64,000 nucleotides of DNA from contig CAWFOP010000005.1 in the NCBI GenBank assembly GCA_963817465.1, forward strand, positions 1 through 64,000, in the 5' to 3' direction. A model generated the notes under the pieces. That model did no database searches, was not told where the DNA came from, and was given only the letters and a program-made list of their open reading frames with translations. The position numbers and the translations under genes are program-made. Below, piece by piece: positions 1 to 7,670 of the stretch; the first letter of the stretch is position 1, and each line of letters starts with the position of its first letter. The stretch comes from CAMPKL01 sp963817465. GTDB lineage: Bacteria > Acidobacteriota > Terriglobia > Bryobacterales > UBA6623.

Positions 1-294
1 GAGCCCGAAATCGGCGAGCGATGTAGCGCGAGCGGCCACGCCGAGGCCGCGGACCCGCTGCTGGACGCCTGGGCGTGGGATGGCGCGCGCCTCCCGGCGT
101 GCCGCGGGCCGATTCTTCGGTTCGCAGGTCCTCGCCAACCCGAGCCCTCGCCCAGCGGCGGACTGCCGGCCAAGTTGGGCAACCGGGGACGGAGCGACGC
201 TCCGACCGCGCCTCTCGAACTGCACTGTTCGCGCCCATCCGCGGAAGCAGCCCCTTCACAATCAGCGACTTAGCCCCGCCCGGCCGCGAAATCC

Positions 295-915
295 TTGGAG
301 GCTGCGTCGTACCCTCAAAGTAGGGGGAGAGGGACGCTGAGATACATCTACTACAAGCACCTGGACAAGCGCATCACAGCGCTCGAACAAGCCTGGGCGT
401 GGGCGACGCCGCGAACCTTCGGCTGGGTCGACTCCAAAGGCAACATCGAAATCGTAAGCGAAAACAGGGCTGCACGAAGCCTGCGCGAACGCGCCGAACG
501 CCTCGATCCGCAGCTCAAATTGGACTTCGACCCCCAGCCGGCGTCGAGCGAAGCAACGCCCGCGCCAGCCGTCCAGCCCTGGCTGCCCGGCCTCGACCCG
601 GTGTCGTGCGCGGAGCTCGGCGCGGAGTTTGCCGCGGAGTTCGCCGCGTCCGCAAATGCCCGGGTTTGTCCGCCGATTTTCGAGCCTCGCGGACAAAAGC
701 GGCCAAATCCGGACATCGCCGAGGATCCCGATTCCGGCGCAAGCCGCCGAAAATCAACGGCTTATGCCCGATCGGCGCGAGCCCACAGCGGTCCAAATCC
801 CGCATTTTTCAGGAATCCGGACATTCGCGGACATTTCCGGACGGGAAATGCGCGCCGGCCGGCTGTCCCGGTTTCCCTCTCAGATCTGAACCGCGATGCT
901 TTGAGCTCGCGCTGA
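295..915 (+). CDS. hypothetical protein, weak support
   Basis: I do not recognise this protein. Only residues of about 16-80 look protein-like: a basic, aromatic-rich start, then a predicted helix rich in Arg, Ala and Glu. The second half is Pro/Arg/Ser-rich and resembles translated noncoding GC-rich DNA. The listed start is TTG. A purine-rich stretch at about 325-333 could serve a start just downstream, but no ATG or GTG follows it in frame. Several other frames are open here, as is usual at this GC content. It faces the convergent sulfatase-like gene that ends at 935. Bases 1-294 show no feature I can support. Confidence 0.28.
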   Translation: MEAASYPQSRGRGTLRYIYYKHLDKRITALEQAWAWATPRTFGWVDSKGNIEIVSENRAARSLRERAERLDPQLKLDFDPQPASSEATPAPAVQPWLPGLDPVSCAELGAEFAAEFAASANARVCPPIFEPRGQKRPNPDIAEDPDSGASRRKSTAYARSARAHSGPNPAFFRNPDIRGHFRTGNARRPAVPVSLSDLNRDALSSR

Positions 916-934
916 CGCCGAAGTCATTGGAGGT

Positions 935-3064
935 TCACTGGACGTAGCCGAGGCTGCGGAGCTTCTGGAGCAGGTCGGAGTCCTCGACTCCCACGTCGCT
1001 GGGGAGATGCATATCCTTCTCGCGCTGCTTCATTAGCCTTGAAGCGAGATCCCGCAACTGGGTCTTTGTTTCGGGTAAGGATCCGCCTCGCCGCTCACCT
1101 GGGTCCAGCGCGAGATCAAAGTATTGATCGCCGGTCGTCGATAGCACTAACTTGTCCTGTCCGAGATAGATCGCCGCTTCTTCCTTTTTGAGTTTGTCAT
1201 AGGCCGCGGAGTAGATGGTCCTGCAGTAGCCGCAGAAGACTTCCGCGAAGGAGTACTCTCGTCCGCGTCCCCAGGGGGTCCCCTGCAAGCCGTCCGGCGG
1301 ATTCTGTCCCAAGGCTTCCGCGAACGTGGGGAAAAAATCAACGAATTGCATGGTGGGCGCGCTGTTCGGCGGCGTGACGTTTTCGCTGGCCTTAACAATG
1401 AGGGGAACCGAAATCTTTTCTTGCTCCAGGCTGTAGGAATGCTGCATCGTTCCGTGCTCTTGGAACGCCTCGCCGTGATCCCCTGTAATCACGATGAACG
1501 TATTGGAAAACAATCCGCGATTCTTGAGATCTTGGATAAGCTCATTCAAGGCAATGTCTATGCCGAGAAGTTCGGCGTCGTATTGGCCCATCAGGAAGGT
1601 GACCTCGTTAGCAGGCACGAGTCGCCCGTCTATGGCGTCTTGTGGGCTCCGATTGGGAAATCCCACCCAGTCGACGTTCGGCGCAGTCTCAAATTTCTGA
1701 TCGAACTCCGGCGGAGGCAGATACGGGTCGTGGGCGTCAAACAAATTGATCATCAGAAAGAACGGGGTGACGGCGTCCCGGGAATCCAACCATTGGCTGA
1801 CCGATGTTTGTATGGCGCCGGCGCGGCGATACGGCGGCTCATGAGGATTGAGGCAGCGGGTTCTGCGCAGCACGAAACCAGGGGTGATCTTTTCGACGAG
1901 ATTACCGGCGCGCCGTTGGGCGATGACGAAGCCATACAGCCAGGAGTAAGTCTGAAAAAGAAATCTGGGGCCGGGCCGCGCATCGACGTATTCGAATCCG
2001 CGCGTCAGGCCGTAGGAACTCAAGACGCCGTAGTTCCCGACAATCTCCGCGGTCTGGTAGCCCAGGTCGCTCAAAAATGAGGGCAGATTGGGAACGTCGT
2101 CCCGGACCGGATAGGCATAACTGGGAGGATGCTTGTCTTTCATGAGCGGCAGGTGCCCGCCGTGCGCATGCGGATAAAGACCGGTCAGCATCGAGCCATG
2201 CGACGGCAAGGAGGAAGGCGCAACGGCCGTGGAGCGAAAAGCTAGCTGGGCCTCGGTCCGCGCAAAAGCCGTCAGGTGCGGCATGGTCTCGCGTTCGTAT
2301 CCGAACAGGTCCAGGTGATCGGCGCGCACCGCATCGAGCACGATGAGCAGGAAATTGGGCTTGCCCGCGTTATCGCCCTGGAGCAGCGGCGGAGCGCGCG
2401 AGCTCCGGACCAGCCAAAAGGCTTGCCCAACCAGAGCAGGAAAGGCGACACCCACAAGCAGCCAGAGGCCCACGACCGGGGCCCAGCGGAGCCTAGTAAC
2501 CGCGAAAGGCAATGTGGCGGCAGCGATGGCGAGAATCGATAGGATTGCGAGCGAACCCCAGAACGGCATGATTCGGTTGGCGCTAAGGTCAGCCGCGGAG
2601 GCCACCGCCAATTGGATCGAACACAGAGCGAAGCTGAGTGCAGCGAGGCGAGCGATGACCGCCGAAGAACTCGAAGATCGGCGGCTCGGGGCGAACGCCA
2701 GGTAGAGGGCCGCCGCCAGGCCGAGCGCTAGGGCGAAGGCGATGTGCATCCCGCCGCCGCGAGTCCAAACGATCCAGGCAAACGTTCCGAAGTAAGCCGC
2801 GTAGATCAGCCGCTCCATGCCGGTAATGGAAATGCTGAAGGCGCCCGAACGACGTCCAGCGAAAAATCCGATGAAGGCCCCGCCGGCCAACCCGACACAA
2901 AGCAGCAGCACCAATTGCACGAAATAGTCGGCCCCACTGACGTCGACGCCGAGGAACCGCAAGAGAGCTTGCTCCGAGGTCGCGTGAACCGCGCCGGCCA
3001 CTCCTCCCAAGCCGGCGGCGACCCGCCAGTTGAATGGCGGTGGAGTGTCCGGACTAGTGTTCAT
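935..3064 (-). CDS. membrane-anchored sulfatase-like (alkaline phosphatase fold) hydrolase
   Basis: The 709-residue protein has several hydrophobic segments in its first ~220 residues and then a sulfatase/phosphoethanolamine-transferase type domain. The domain opens with PNFLLIVLDAVRADHLD, giving the first metal-binding acidic cluster, and GDHGEAFQEHG near residue 540 gives the second. The nucleophile region reads SSLPSHGSMLTG, so Ser sits where classical sulfatases carry Cys of C-x-P-S-R and the following basic residue is His. Hydrolysis of sulfate, phosphate or phosphonate esters outside the membrane is therefore possible, but the substrate cannot be read. It lies 59 bp downstream of the pentaheme cytochrome on the same strand and may be the last gene of that operon. 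Confidence 0.75.
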   Translation of the reverse strand: MNTSPDTPPPFNWRVAAGLGGVAGAVHATSEQALLRFLGVDVSGADYFVQLVLLLCVGLAGGAFIGFFAGRRSGAFSISITGMERLIYAAYFGTFAWIVWTRGGGMHIAFALALGLAAALYLAFAPSRRSSSSSAVIARLAALSFALCSIQLAVASAADLSANRIMPFWGSLAILSILAIAAATLPFAVTRLRWAPVVGLWLLVGVAFPALVGQAFWLVRSSRAPPLLQGDNAGKPNFLLIVLDAVRADHLDLFGYERETMPHLTAFARTEAQLAFRSTAVAPSSLPSHGSMLTGLYPHAHGGHLPLMKDKHPPSYAYPVRDDVPNLPSFLSDLGYQTAEIVGNYGVLSSYGLTRGFEYVDARPGPRFLFQTYSWLYGFVIAQRRAGNLVEKITPGFVLRRTRCLNPHEPPYRRAGAIQTSVSQWLDSRDAVTPFFLMINLFDAHDPYLPPPEFDQKFETAPNVDWVGFPNRSPQDAIDGRLVPANEVTFLMGQYDAELLGIDIALNELIQDLKNRGLFSNTFIVITGDHGEAFQEHGTMQHSYSLEQEKISVPLIVKASENVTPPNSAPTMQFVDFFPTFAEALGQNPPDGLQGTPWGRGREYSFAEVFCGYCRTIYSAAYDKLKKEEAAIYLGQDKLVLSTTGDQYFDLALDPGERRGGSLPETKTQLRDLASRLMKQREKDMHLPSDVGVEDSDLLQKLRSLGYVQ

Positions 3065-3123
3065 CTGGGCCTTAGAATACTATGCGGCGGCCGAACCATT
3101 CAGTTGCAGTCGCCTGCGAGGAG

Positions 3124-4743
3124 CTACTTGAGAAGCGTCGCGCGAGCCATCAGAATTCCCGAAGAAGAAGACATCGAATCGAAGTAACCGCCAAAACGCC
3201 GGGCCTCCGGGGATGCGCTTTCGTACGGCTTGAGATTGCCGGCCCACCGATATCCGATCGGCTGATACCAGAGCTCGGCCTCGACGCGATACGGTCCTTG
3301 AGCTCCATCGGCGAGCGATACCGAATAGCGGATGCGATGCCCTGTGCCGGTGAAGTTAGGGTCCTCATTTGCGCCTCCAACCACGGCGATATCCGGATCA
3401 GCGGATTCCTTGTCGAAGCCGTGCGGCAGTAGCCGGTTGTCCTTCAGATACCGCACTCCGTCCAACAAAGCGGTAGTTGCGCCGCCGTCCGAATCGCCGA
3501 TGATGTCTTCGTAGATTTGCACTTGCTCGCTGCTGTCGATTTGCGTATAGTGCGGCTCGAAGCGGTGCGGGTCCGCGTCGTTGTCATTCCCTACGATCGA
3601 TCCGTCGGCTCGTAATGCGCCGGATTCGAACAGCACGCGATCGTTCCGGTCGCGCACGGTCACATGCAGCCAGGCGCGCCGTGACGGATACGCCGTCGGC
3701 AGCTTGTGGCCGCCGAGATTTTCCACGGCGACGTCCGCCTGCAGCCCGCCGGCCGCCACGCGGACATCCGTGATCGCGACGCGCGCGGATTTCTGCTGCA
3801 GAAAGGCGATTGTCCGGTCGGCGCCGGCGGAGAGCTCCTGCGGCAAGGCGGCGACTTCCAGATCCCCACGATATGCATTGAGCATCCGGAGCACGAAGAA
3901 GTTCGCCGCGACGAACGCGTGCCGCGACAGCCCTTCGCGAGGCACGCCGAAGACGCGCGTGATCGGCGTCGGCTCTTCCACCTTCGGCATGTGGCACGAT
4001 TGGCAAGTCTGCGTCTCCTTGTATTCGCTATGCAGCCATTCCGGATAAGGCATTTGCTCGGGAAACTCCCCGATCACTTTGCCTCCCGGTCCGAGGGCCG
4101 AGGTGTACAAGGTGTGACAGGTGGCGCACAACTCGGATTTGCGGATGTGGTCCTCATTCAAAGTGGGCTGGAATCCGCCAGTGGAGGTATTCATGATCCG
4201 CTGCTGGCCCGCCTCGATCTTGAACGGCCCATACTCGGGCCGCGAGTTCGACGAGTCCGGCGGGTCAAGCACAAACCCGCCGTTGAAGCTCTCGCGCGTG
4301 CCGAGTTTTTCCTTGCTGATTTGGTGGCAAACCGAGCAATCCACGCCATCGGCCGCTTCACGGCCATGCTTCTTATCGTCTTTGAAGGGCAGATGAGCGA
4401 AGACTTCGCCTAACCGGCCGTCCAACTTGGCCTCGTAGCGCGCGACCGGCATGTGGCAGTCGGCGCAGCCGTCCTGAATCAGCGCCTGCGATTCCGGATG
4501 GTCGATGGTTTCGCGGCGCACGCTGGCCTGCCAGTAGGGATCGCGCGCGGAGTTCGCCATCATGCTGGCCCGCCATTCGAAGCCGATCGAGACGTCTTCT
4601 CCTTGCGGCGTCGTCAGTTGGTTGTGACAGGCGATGCAGCGATCCGAAGTCTGGAAGCGTATCTGCGGTTTGTTTCGGCCGGCGTCGGTTGCGAAAGCGG
4701 ACGTGGCCGTAAGAAGAACGATGGACAGCGCGACTTTCATCAT
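3124..4743 (-). CDS. secreted pentaheme c-type cytochrome
   Basis: The start is placed at 4743 (MMKVAL...), because the open frame extends upstream only through another gene and this ATG begins a clean signal peptide ending near ATSAFA. The 539-residue product has five CxxCH heme sites at about residues 36, 93, 136, 206 and 247 (CIACH, CADCH, CSVCH, CATCH, CQSCH), spread like cytochrome c554-type multiheme proteins. The C-terminal half has no heme motif and looks beta-rich, with a GGHKLPTAYPSRRAW stretch. It should carry electrons in the periplasm or on the outer surface. Its ATG overlaps the stop codon of the upstream cytochrome gene as TAATG, so translation is probably coupled. The physiological donor and acceptor are unknown. 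Confidence 0.85.
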   Translation of the reverse strand: MMKVALSIVLLTATSAFATDAGRNKPQIRFQTSDRCIACHNQLTTPQGEDVSIGFEWRASMMANSARDPYWQASVRRETIDHPESQALIQDGCADCHMPVARYEAKLDGRLGEVFAHLPFKDDKKHGREAADGVDCSVCHQISKEKLGTRESFNGGFVLDPPDSSNSRPEYGPFKIEAGQQRIMNTSTGGFQPTLNEDHIRKSELCATCHTLYTSALGPGGKVIGEFPEQMPYPEWLHSEYKETQTCQSCHMPKVEEPTPITRVFGVPREGLSRHAFVAANFFVLRMLNAYRGDLEVAALPQELSAGADRTIAFLQQKSARVAITDVRVAAGGLQADVAVENLGGHKLPTAYPSRRAWLHVTVRDRNDRVLFESGALRADGSIVGNDNDADPHRFEPHYTQIDSSEQVQIYEDIIGDSDGGATTALLDGVRYLKDNRLLPHGFDKESADPDIAVVGGANEDPNFTGTGHRIRYSVSLADGAQGPYRVEAELWYQPIGYRWAGNLKPYESASPEARRFGGYFDSMSSSSGILMARATLLK

Positions 4744-5993
4744 TACCACCCCTGCAGAATCTTGCCGTCCTGCCAATCCCAAAGCATGTAGAAGGTGAGT
4801 TCGACCGGGCGGCCAGGAGTGTTCGTCATGGGGACTCGCACGCCCAGAGCCGCTCGAATATGCTGTCGGCGGCTGAGCGTGACCTGGCACTCCGGCATCA
4901 CGTCCCAGTCTGTCCGGGCCTGGTCTAGAAGGTCGCGGTCCGCCAGAAATTCGACCATCGGCGACCACATCCGGCCCAGGCCGTGGTCCTGATTGAAGCT
5001 CTTGCCGAGCGCCGTTCGAAAGTACACGGACTGCGGCGCCCTGCTCGTGTCTTTGGGAAGATAAGCTCCGCCCTGGGCCTGCACAAACGTCTTCCACGGC
5101 AGGATCTGTCCATAGGCGGCATACGTTTCGAACGTTGTGATTCCCGACCCGAGGCCATGCGTTGTACTCCCGAGAGGAAGGTTCACACCGCCAAAAAGAC
5201 TGAAAATCGAGCCGGTGTCGAGGCTCGAAAACAATACCCGCTTGGCCCCAAGTCCGACGTCCCCCAATCCGCCGTACCAAGCGCCCGGCTGTTGACGAAC
5301 AAAATCGAGGGGAGCGGCGATCTCGATCTGATTCCTTTCGCCAAAGCGTTGCTCGTGCACAATTTCAGTCGATACCCCCGGCGCGCCTCGGACGTCTACG
5401 CTGCTGAAGATCACGTCTTCGTTTTCCGGAAATGCCTTCTCGGTTCCCAGGGCGAGGGGCAGGTTCAGCTCGCCGCGAGGCCACCTCTTTTCGGTGCAGA
5501 ATCCTCTCAGGTACCGAATCACTTTGTCGATCTGCTCGGGCGAGAGCATTTCCTTGAAGGAGGGCATGATCTGAGAGAAGCCTCGAGAAGGGCCGCCGTC
5601 ACGGATCATCGCTTGCCAGACGCCGTTGTTTTCGGGCGTCGTCTGATCACATCGAGTGAAGTCGGGGAACGTATCGGGCTTCTCAAATCCCAACGTCGTC
5701 TCCGGCTGGCCTTTGCCGTCCGAACCGTGGCAGGCTATACATCCGGCTTCGTAGATCTCTCGTCCGGTATCCAGCTTTAGTTTCACCTCGGCGGTTGGTT
5801 GCGCGGATAGGGACGCTGCGGTGAAGGCGACGGCCACGGCGAAAAGCGTTGCGGCGAATTGAACCGAGGACGTAATCCTCGCGATTGAAATAGCACGTCG
5901 CGCAGTAGGAAGGCTCCACTTAGTGTGGGTTTGGGCCGTGTTGACAGCCGAGCCGGATGGTCCTGCGCTCGATCCTTGCGATGACATGCCCAC
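4743..5993 (-). CDS. monoheme cytochrome c fused to putative outer-membrane beta domain
   Basis: The 416-residue protein has an unusually long N-region, a hydrophobic signal core at about residues 45-60 and a likely cleavage after SLSA. A class I cytochrome c domain follows, with heme site CIACH at about 85-89 and a probable axial Met in QIMPSF near 143. From about residue 185 to the end there is no heme motif. That part contains GLGDVGLGAKRVLF, alternating hydrophobic and polar residues, many Gly and aromatic residues and a Trp C-terminus, as in small outer-membrane barrels of the phenol-degradation MetA/transporter type. The barrel assignment is inference. It is first in the operon with the pentaheme cytochrome and has a palindrome 46 bp upstream. 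No in-frame ATG, GTG or TTG shortens the N-region convincingly. Confidence 0.7.
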   Translation of the reverse strand: MGMSSQGSSAGPSGSAVNTAQTHTKWSLPTARRAISIARITSSVQFAATLFAVAVAFTAASLSAQPTAEVKLKLDTGREIYEAGCIACHGSDGKGQPETTLGFEKPDTFPDFTRCDQTTPENNGVWQAMIRDGGPSRGFSQIMPSFKEMLSPEQIDKVIRYLRGFCTEKRWPRGELNLPLALGTEKAFPENEDVIFSSVDVRGAPGVSTEIVHEQRFGERNQIEIAAPLDFVRQQPGAWYGGLGDVGLGAKRVLFSSLDTGSIFSLFGGVNLPLGSTTHGLGSGITTFETYAAYGQILPWKTFVQAQGGAYLPKDTSRAPQSVYFRTALGKSFNQDHGLGRMWSPMVEFLADRDLLDQARTDWDVMPECQVTLSRRQHIRAALGVRVPMTNTPGRPVELTFYMLWDWQDGKILQGW

Positions 5994-6038
5994 CGATTAT
6001 CCTCCAGTCATGCCTGGAGATCGGGGAGAGCGGTGTGA

Positions 6039-6075
6039 GATCGGTGACACTGTCACCGATCTGCTGTCAACGATC
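6039..6075. promoter_or_regulatory. palindromic operator-like site upstream of the cytochrome operon
   Basis: Bases 6039-6061 form a perfect inverted repeat with 11-base arms (GATCGGTGACA and TGTCACCGATC) around a single C. A third half-site, TGTCAACGATC at 6065-6075, matches the right arm at 10 of 11 positions. On the minus strand that third copy includes TTGACA, which could be a -35 box, with the palindrome filling the spacer and -10 region. The site lies 46 bp upstream of the cytochrome start codon and downstream of the FecR gene stop. A dimeric repressor site is the natural reading; the cognate regulator is not identifiable from the window. Confidence 0.6.
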
Positions 6076-6208
6076 CGCGGTGCATCCGACGTTGTGCCGG
6101 CTTCGAGCGGCATGGGACAGTCGTCTCGGCGAGCGTCAAGTCGCGAATTCCGGTGTCGCGGCCTACTGCGGCGGCGGAGGCGGGGCCGGCGGCGGCGCCG
6201 GAGACTCT

Positions 6209-6901
6209 TCATCGGTGGGAAGCGTGGTTCCGCCTCCGCCGCCCGACGACGCGCCGCCGCCGCCTCCTCCTCCCCTGATTGCTCACGCGCTGCCAGATCG
6301 AAGCGAAGATGCGCAGGGCGTCTTCGCCCATCTTGGCGGCTTGCACGCCGTCCATGCTGGATTTCGCCAGCGGCGTGTAGGGGTCGATAACGAGACTGTG
6401 GCCCTCGGGCACGAGCGTTTCGTCGTTGCTCGGAAGCAGCTTGTGGCGCACGCCGACGAGCCCCTCTTCCACCGAGACGGTCGTCACTTCGTCCTCGCCG
6501 ACCGCGACGTCAAAGGTCGTGCCGCGCACCGAGATGACAGCCGTCGGCGTAAAGATGCGGGTCGGGTTCGGCTGGCCGCCGAGCCGCTCGATGTGGATCT
6601 TGACGCGGCCCAGGAAAATGTCGATCAGGTCCCTGAGGTTCCCGGGATTCTTGCGGAAGACGACTCGTGAATTCGGGTAGACCAAAAACGAGCTGCCGTC
6701 GGAGACCGTCAGGGTCGCCCAGCCGTCGGGGCCGCTGACGATCGTCTGGCCGACATCGACCGCGTCGCCCGGAAACAACGCCCACTCTTGGGTGTCGCGC
6801 AAGACCGAGACCGAGCCCTGGGCTTCGACGACCGTCGCGGCGGCGGTCTGGGCGCAAAGGGTCGTCGCCATACCCGCCAGGTACAGCGCGACAATCCACA
6901 T
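6209..6901 (-). CDS. FecR-domain secreted protein
   Basis: The start is set at the ATG at 6901, which opens a signal peptide (MWIVALYLAGMATTLCAQ); the longer frame to 6940 begins with TTG and adds only a Pro/Arg-rich extension. The mature protein has a FecR-type core: VVEAQGSVSVLRD, the central SDGSSFLVYPNSRVVF strand pair, and RGTTFDVAV. Such proteins without an anti-sigma N-terminus occur widely in Acidobacteriota as exported proteins of unknown role. The last ~20 residues are an Arg-rich tail that follows translated GGC repeats, so the true C-terminus may be shorter in homologues. There is no sigma factor or TonB receptor next to it. Confidence 0.7.
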   Translation of the reverse strand: MWIVALYLAGMATTLCAQTAAATVVEAQGSVSVLRDTQEWALFPGDAVDVGQTIVSGPDGWATLTVSDGSSFLVYPNSRVVFRKNPGNLRDLIDIFLGRVKIHIERLGGQPNPTRIFTPTAVISVRGTTFDVAVGEDEVTTVSVEEGLVGVRHKLLPSNDETLVPEGHSLVIDPYTPLAKSSMDGVQAAKMGEDALRIFASIWQRVSNQGRRRRRRRVVGRRRRNHASHR

Positions 6902-7112
6902 CACCGGCGCTAAGCTCGGCCTTGTGCTGGGCGCTCGCAACGGCCCGCTTCCCTCGAATCCATTATCCAGGTCATCGTGCGTGGTCGCACGTAAGATTCC
7001 ACCCTGGGGCGACCGCTTTTCATAAAGTTACGGCTGATGGCGGTAACCGGGGTTCAAGTTCGGTCGACCAGTCGAGTCAAAACGACACGTCAATAAACAC
7101 TTGCGTTGTGAA

Positions 7113-7136
7113 TAATTGATTTGGTATTAATTGATT
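7113..7136. promoter_or_regulatory. AT-rich direct repeat at the MarR gene start
   Basis: TAATTGATT occurs at 7113-7121 and again at 7128-7136, exactly 15 bp apart, in an AT-rich island inside GC-rich DNA. The second copy covers the proposed TTG start of the MarR gene. The AT-rich stretch probably holds the promoter, and the repeats may be an autoregulatory site. I cannot see a convincing -35 box. Confidence 0.4.
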
Positions 7137-7655
7137 GTGTCAAATAGTTCGAGCGCCCTGCAGGACGAGATCAAACAGAACATCCCGTTCCACTCCAAAA
7201 GTCAGGAAGCGATGTTGGGGCTGCTGAAGACGGCCGATCTGATGCGGCGCACCGTGACCGCGGTGCTGGAGCCCTACGGCGTGACGATGCAACAGTACAA
7301 CGTGCTGCGGATCTTGCGCGGCGCCGGGGATGAGGCGTTGCCGACGTTGGTCATTCGCGACCGCATGATCGAGCAGACGCCGGGCATCACGCGCTTGCTC
7401 GATCGCTTGGAGGCGCGGGGCTGGGTGCTTCGTCGCCGCTGCAAGCAGGACCGCCGCCAGGTGCTCTGCCGCATCTCCGCTTCGGGCGCGGAACTGCTGA
7501 AGCGGCTCGACGATCCGATGTCGAAGGTCGATTACACGGCCGTGGGCGTGTTGTCGCAGGCGGAAATGGATGAGTTGATCCGTATGCTCGACAAGGTTCG
7601 CGCGGCGGCTAACCAACGCCGGGAAGAGCCGGCGGAGGCGCTCGTCGCGAGCTAG
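7131..7655 (+). CDS. MarR family transcriptional regulator
   Basis: The 174-residue protein has the MarR winged-helix layout: an N-terminal dimerisation helix, the recognition region around PTLVIRDRMIEQTPGITRLL (about residues 75-95), a wing with RRRCKQDRRQVLCRIS, and a long C-terminal helix. The D-R-R sequence of the wing is the family hallmark. The start is uncertain: TTG at 7131 or GTG at 7137, neither with a clear ribosome-binding site, so leaderless translation is possible. It ends 15 bp before the stop of the convergent molybdenum hydroxylase locus. Its ligand and targets cannot be deduced. Confidence 0.85.
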   Translation: MIVSNSSSALQDEIKQNIPFHSKSQEAMLGLLKTADLMRRTVTAVLEPYGVTMQQYNVLRILRGAGDEALPTLVIRDRMIEQTPGITRLLDRLEARGWVLRRRCKQDRRQVLCRISASGAELLKRLDDPMSKVDYTAVGVLSQAEMDELIRMLDKVRAAANQRREEPAEALVAS

Positions 7656-7670
7656 CGCCTGCCGCAAGAG

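Noticed and set aside
6170..6265. GGC-rich tract near the FecR gene end as a simple-sequence repeat or mobile scar
   Set aside because: It is a short imperfect GGC/GCC-rich stretch within and beside the FecR C-terminus and looks like local composition bias only.
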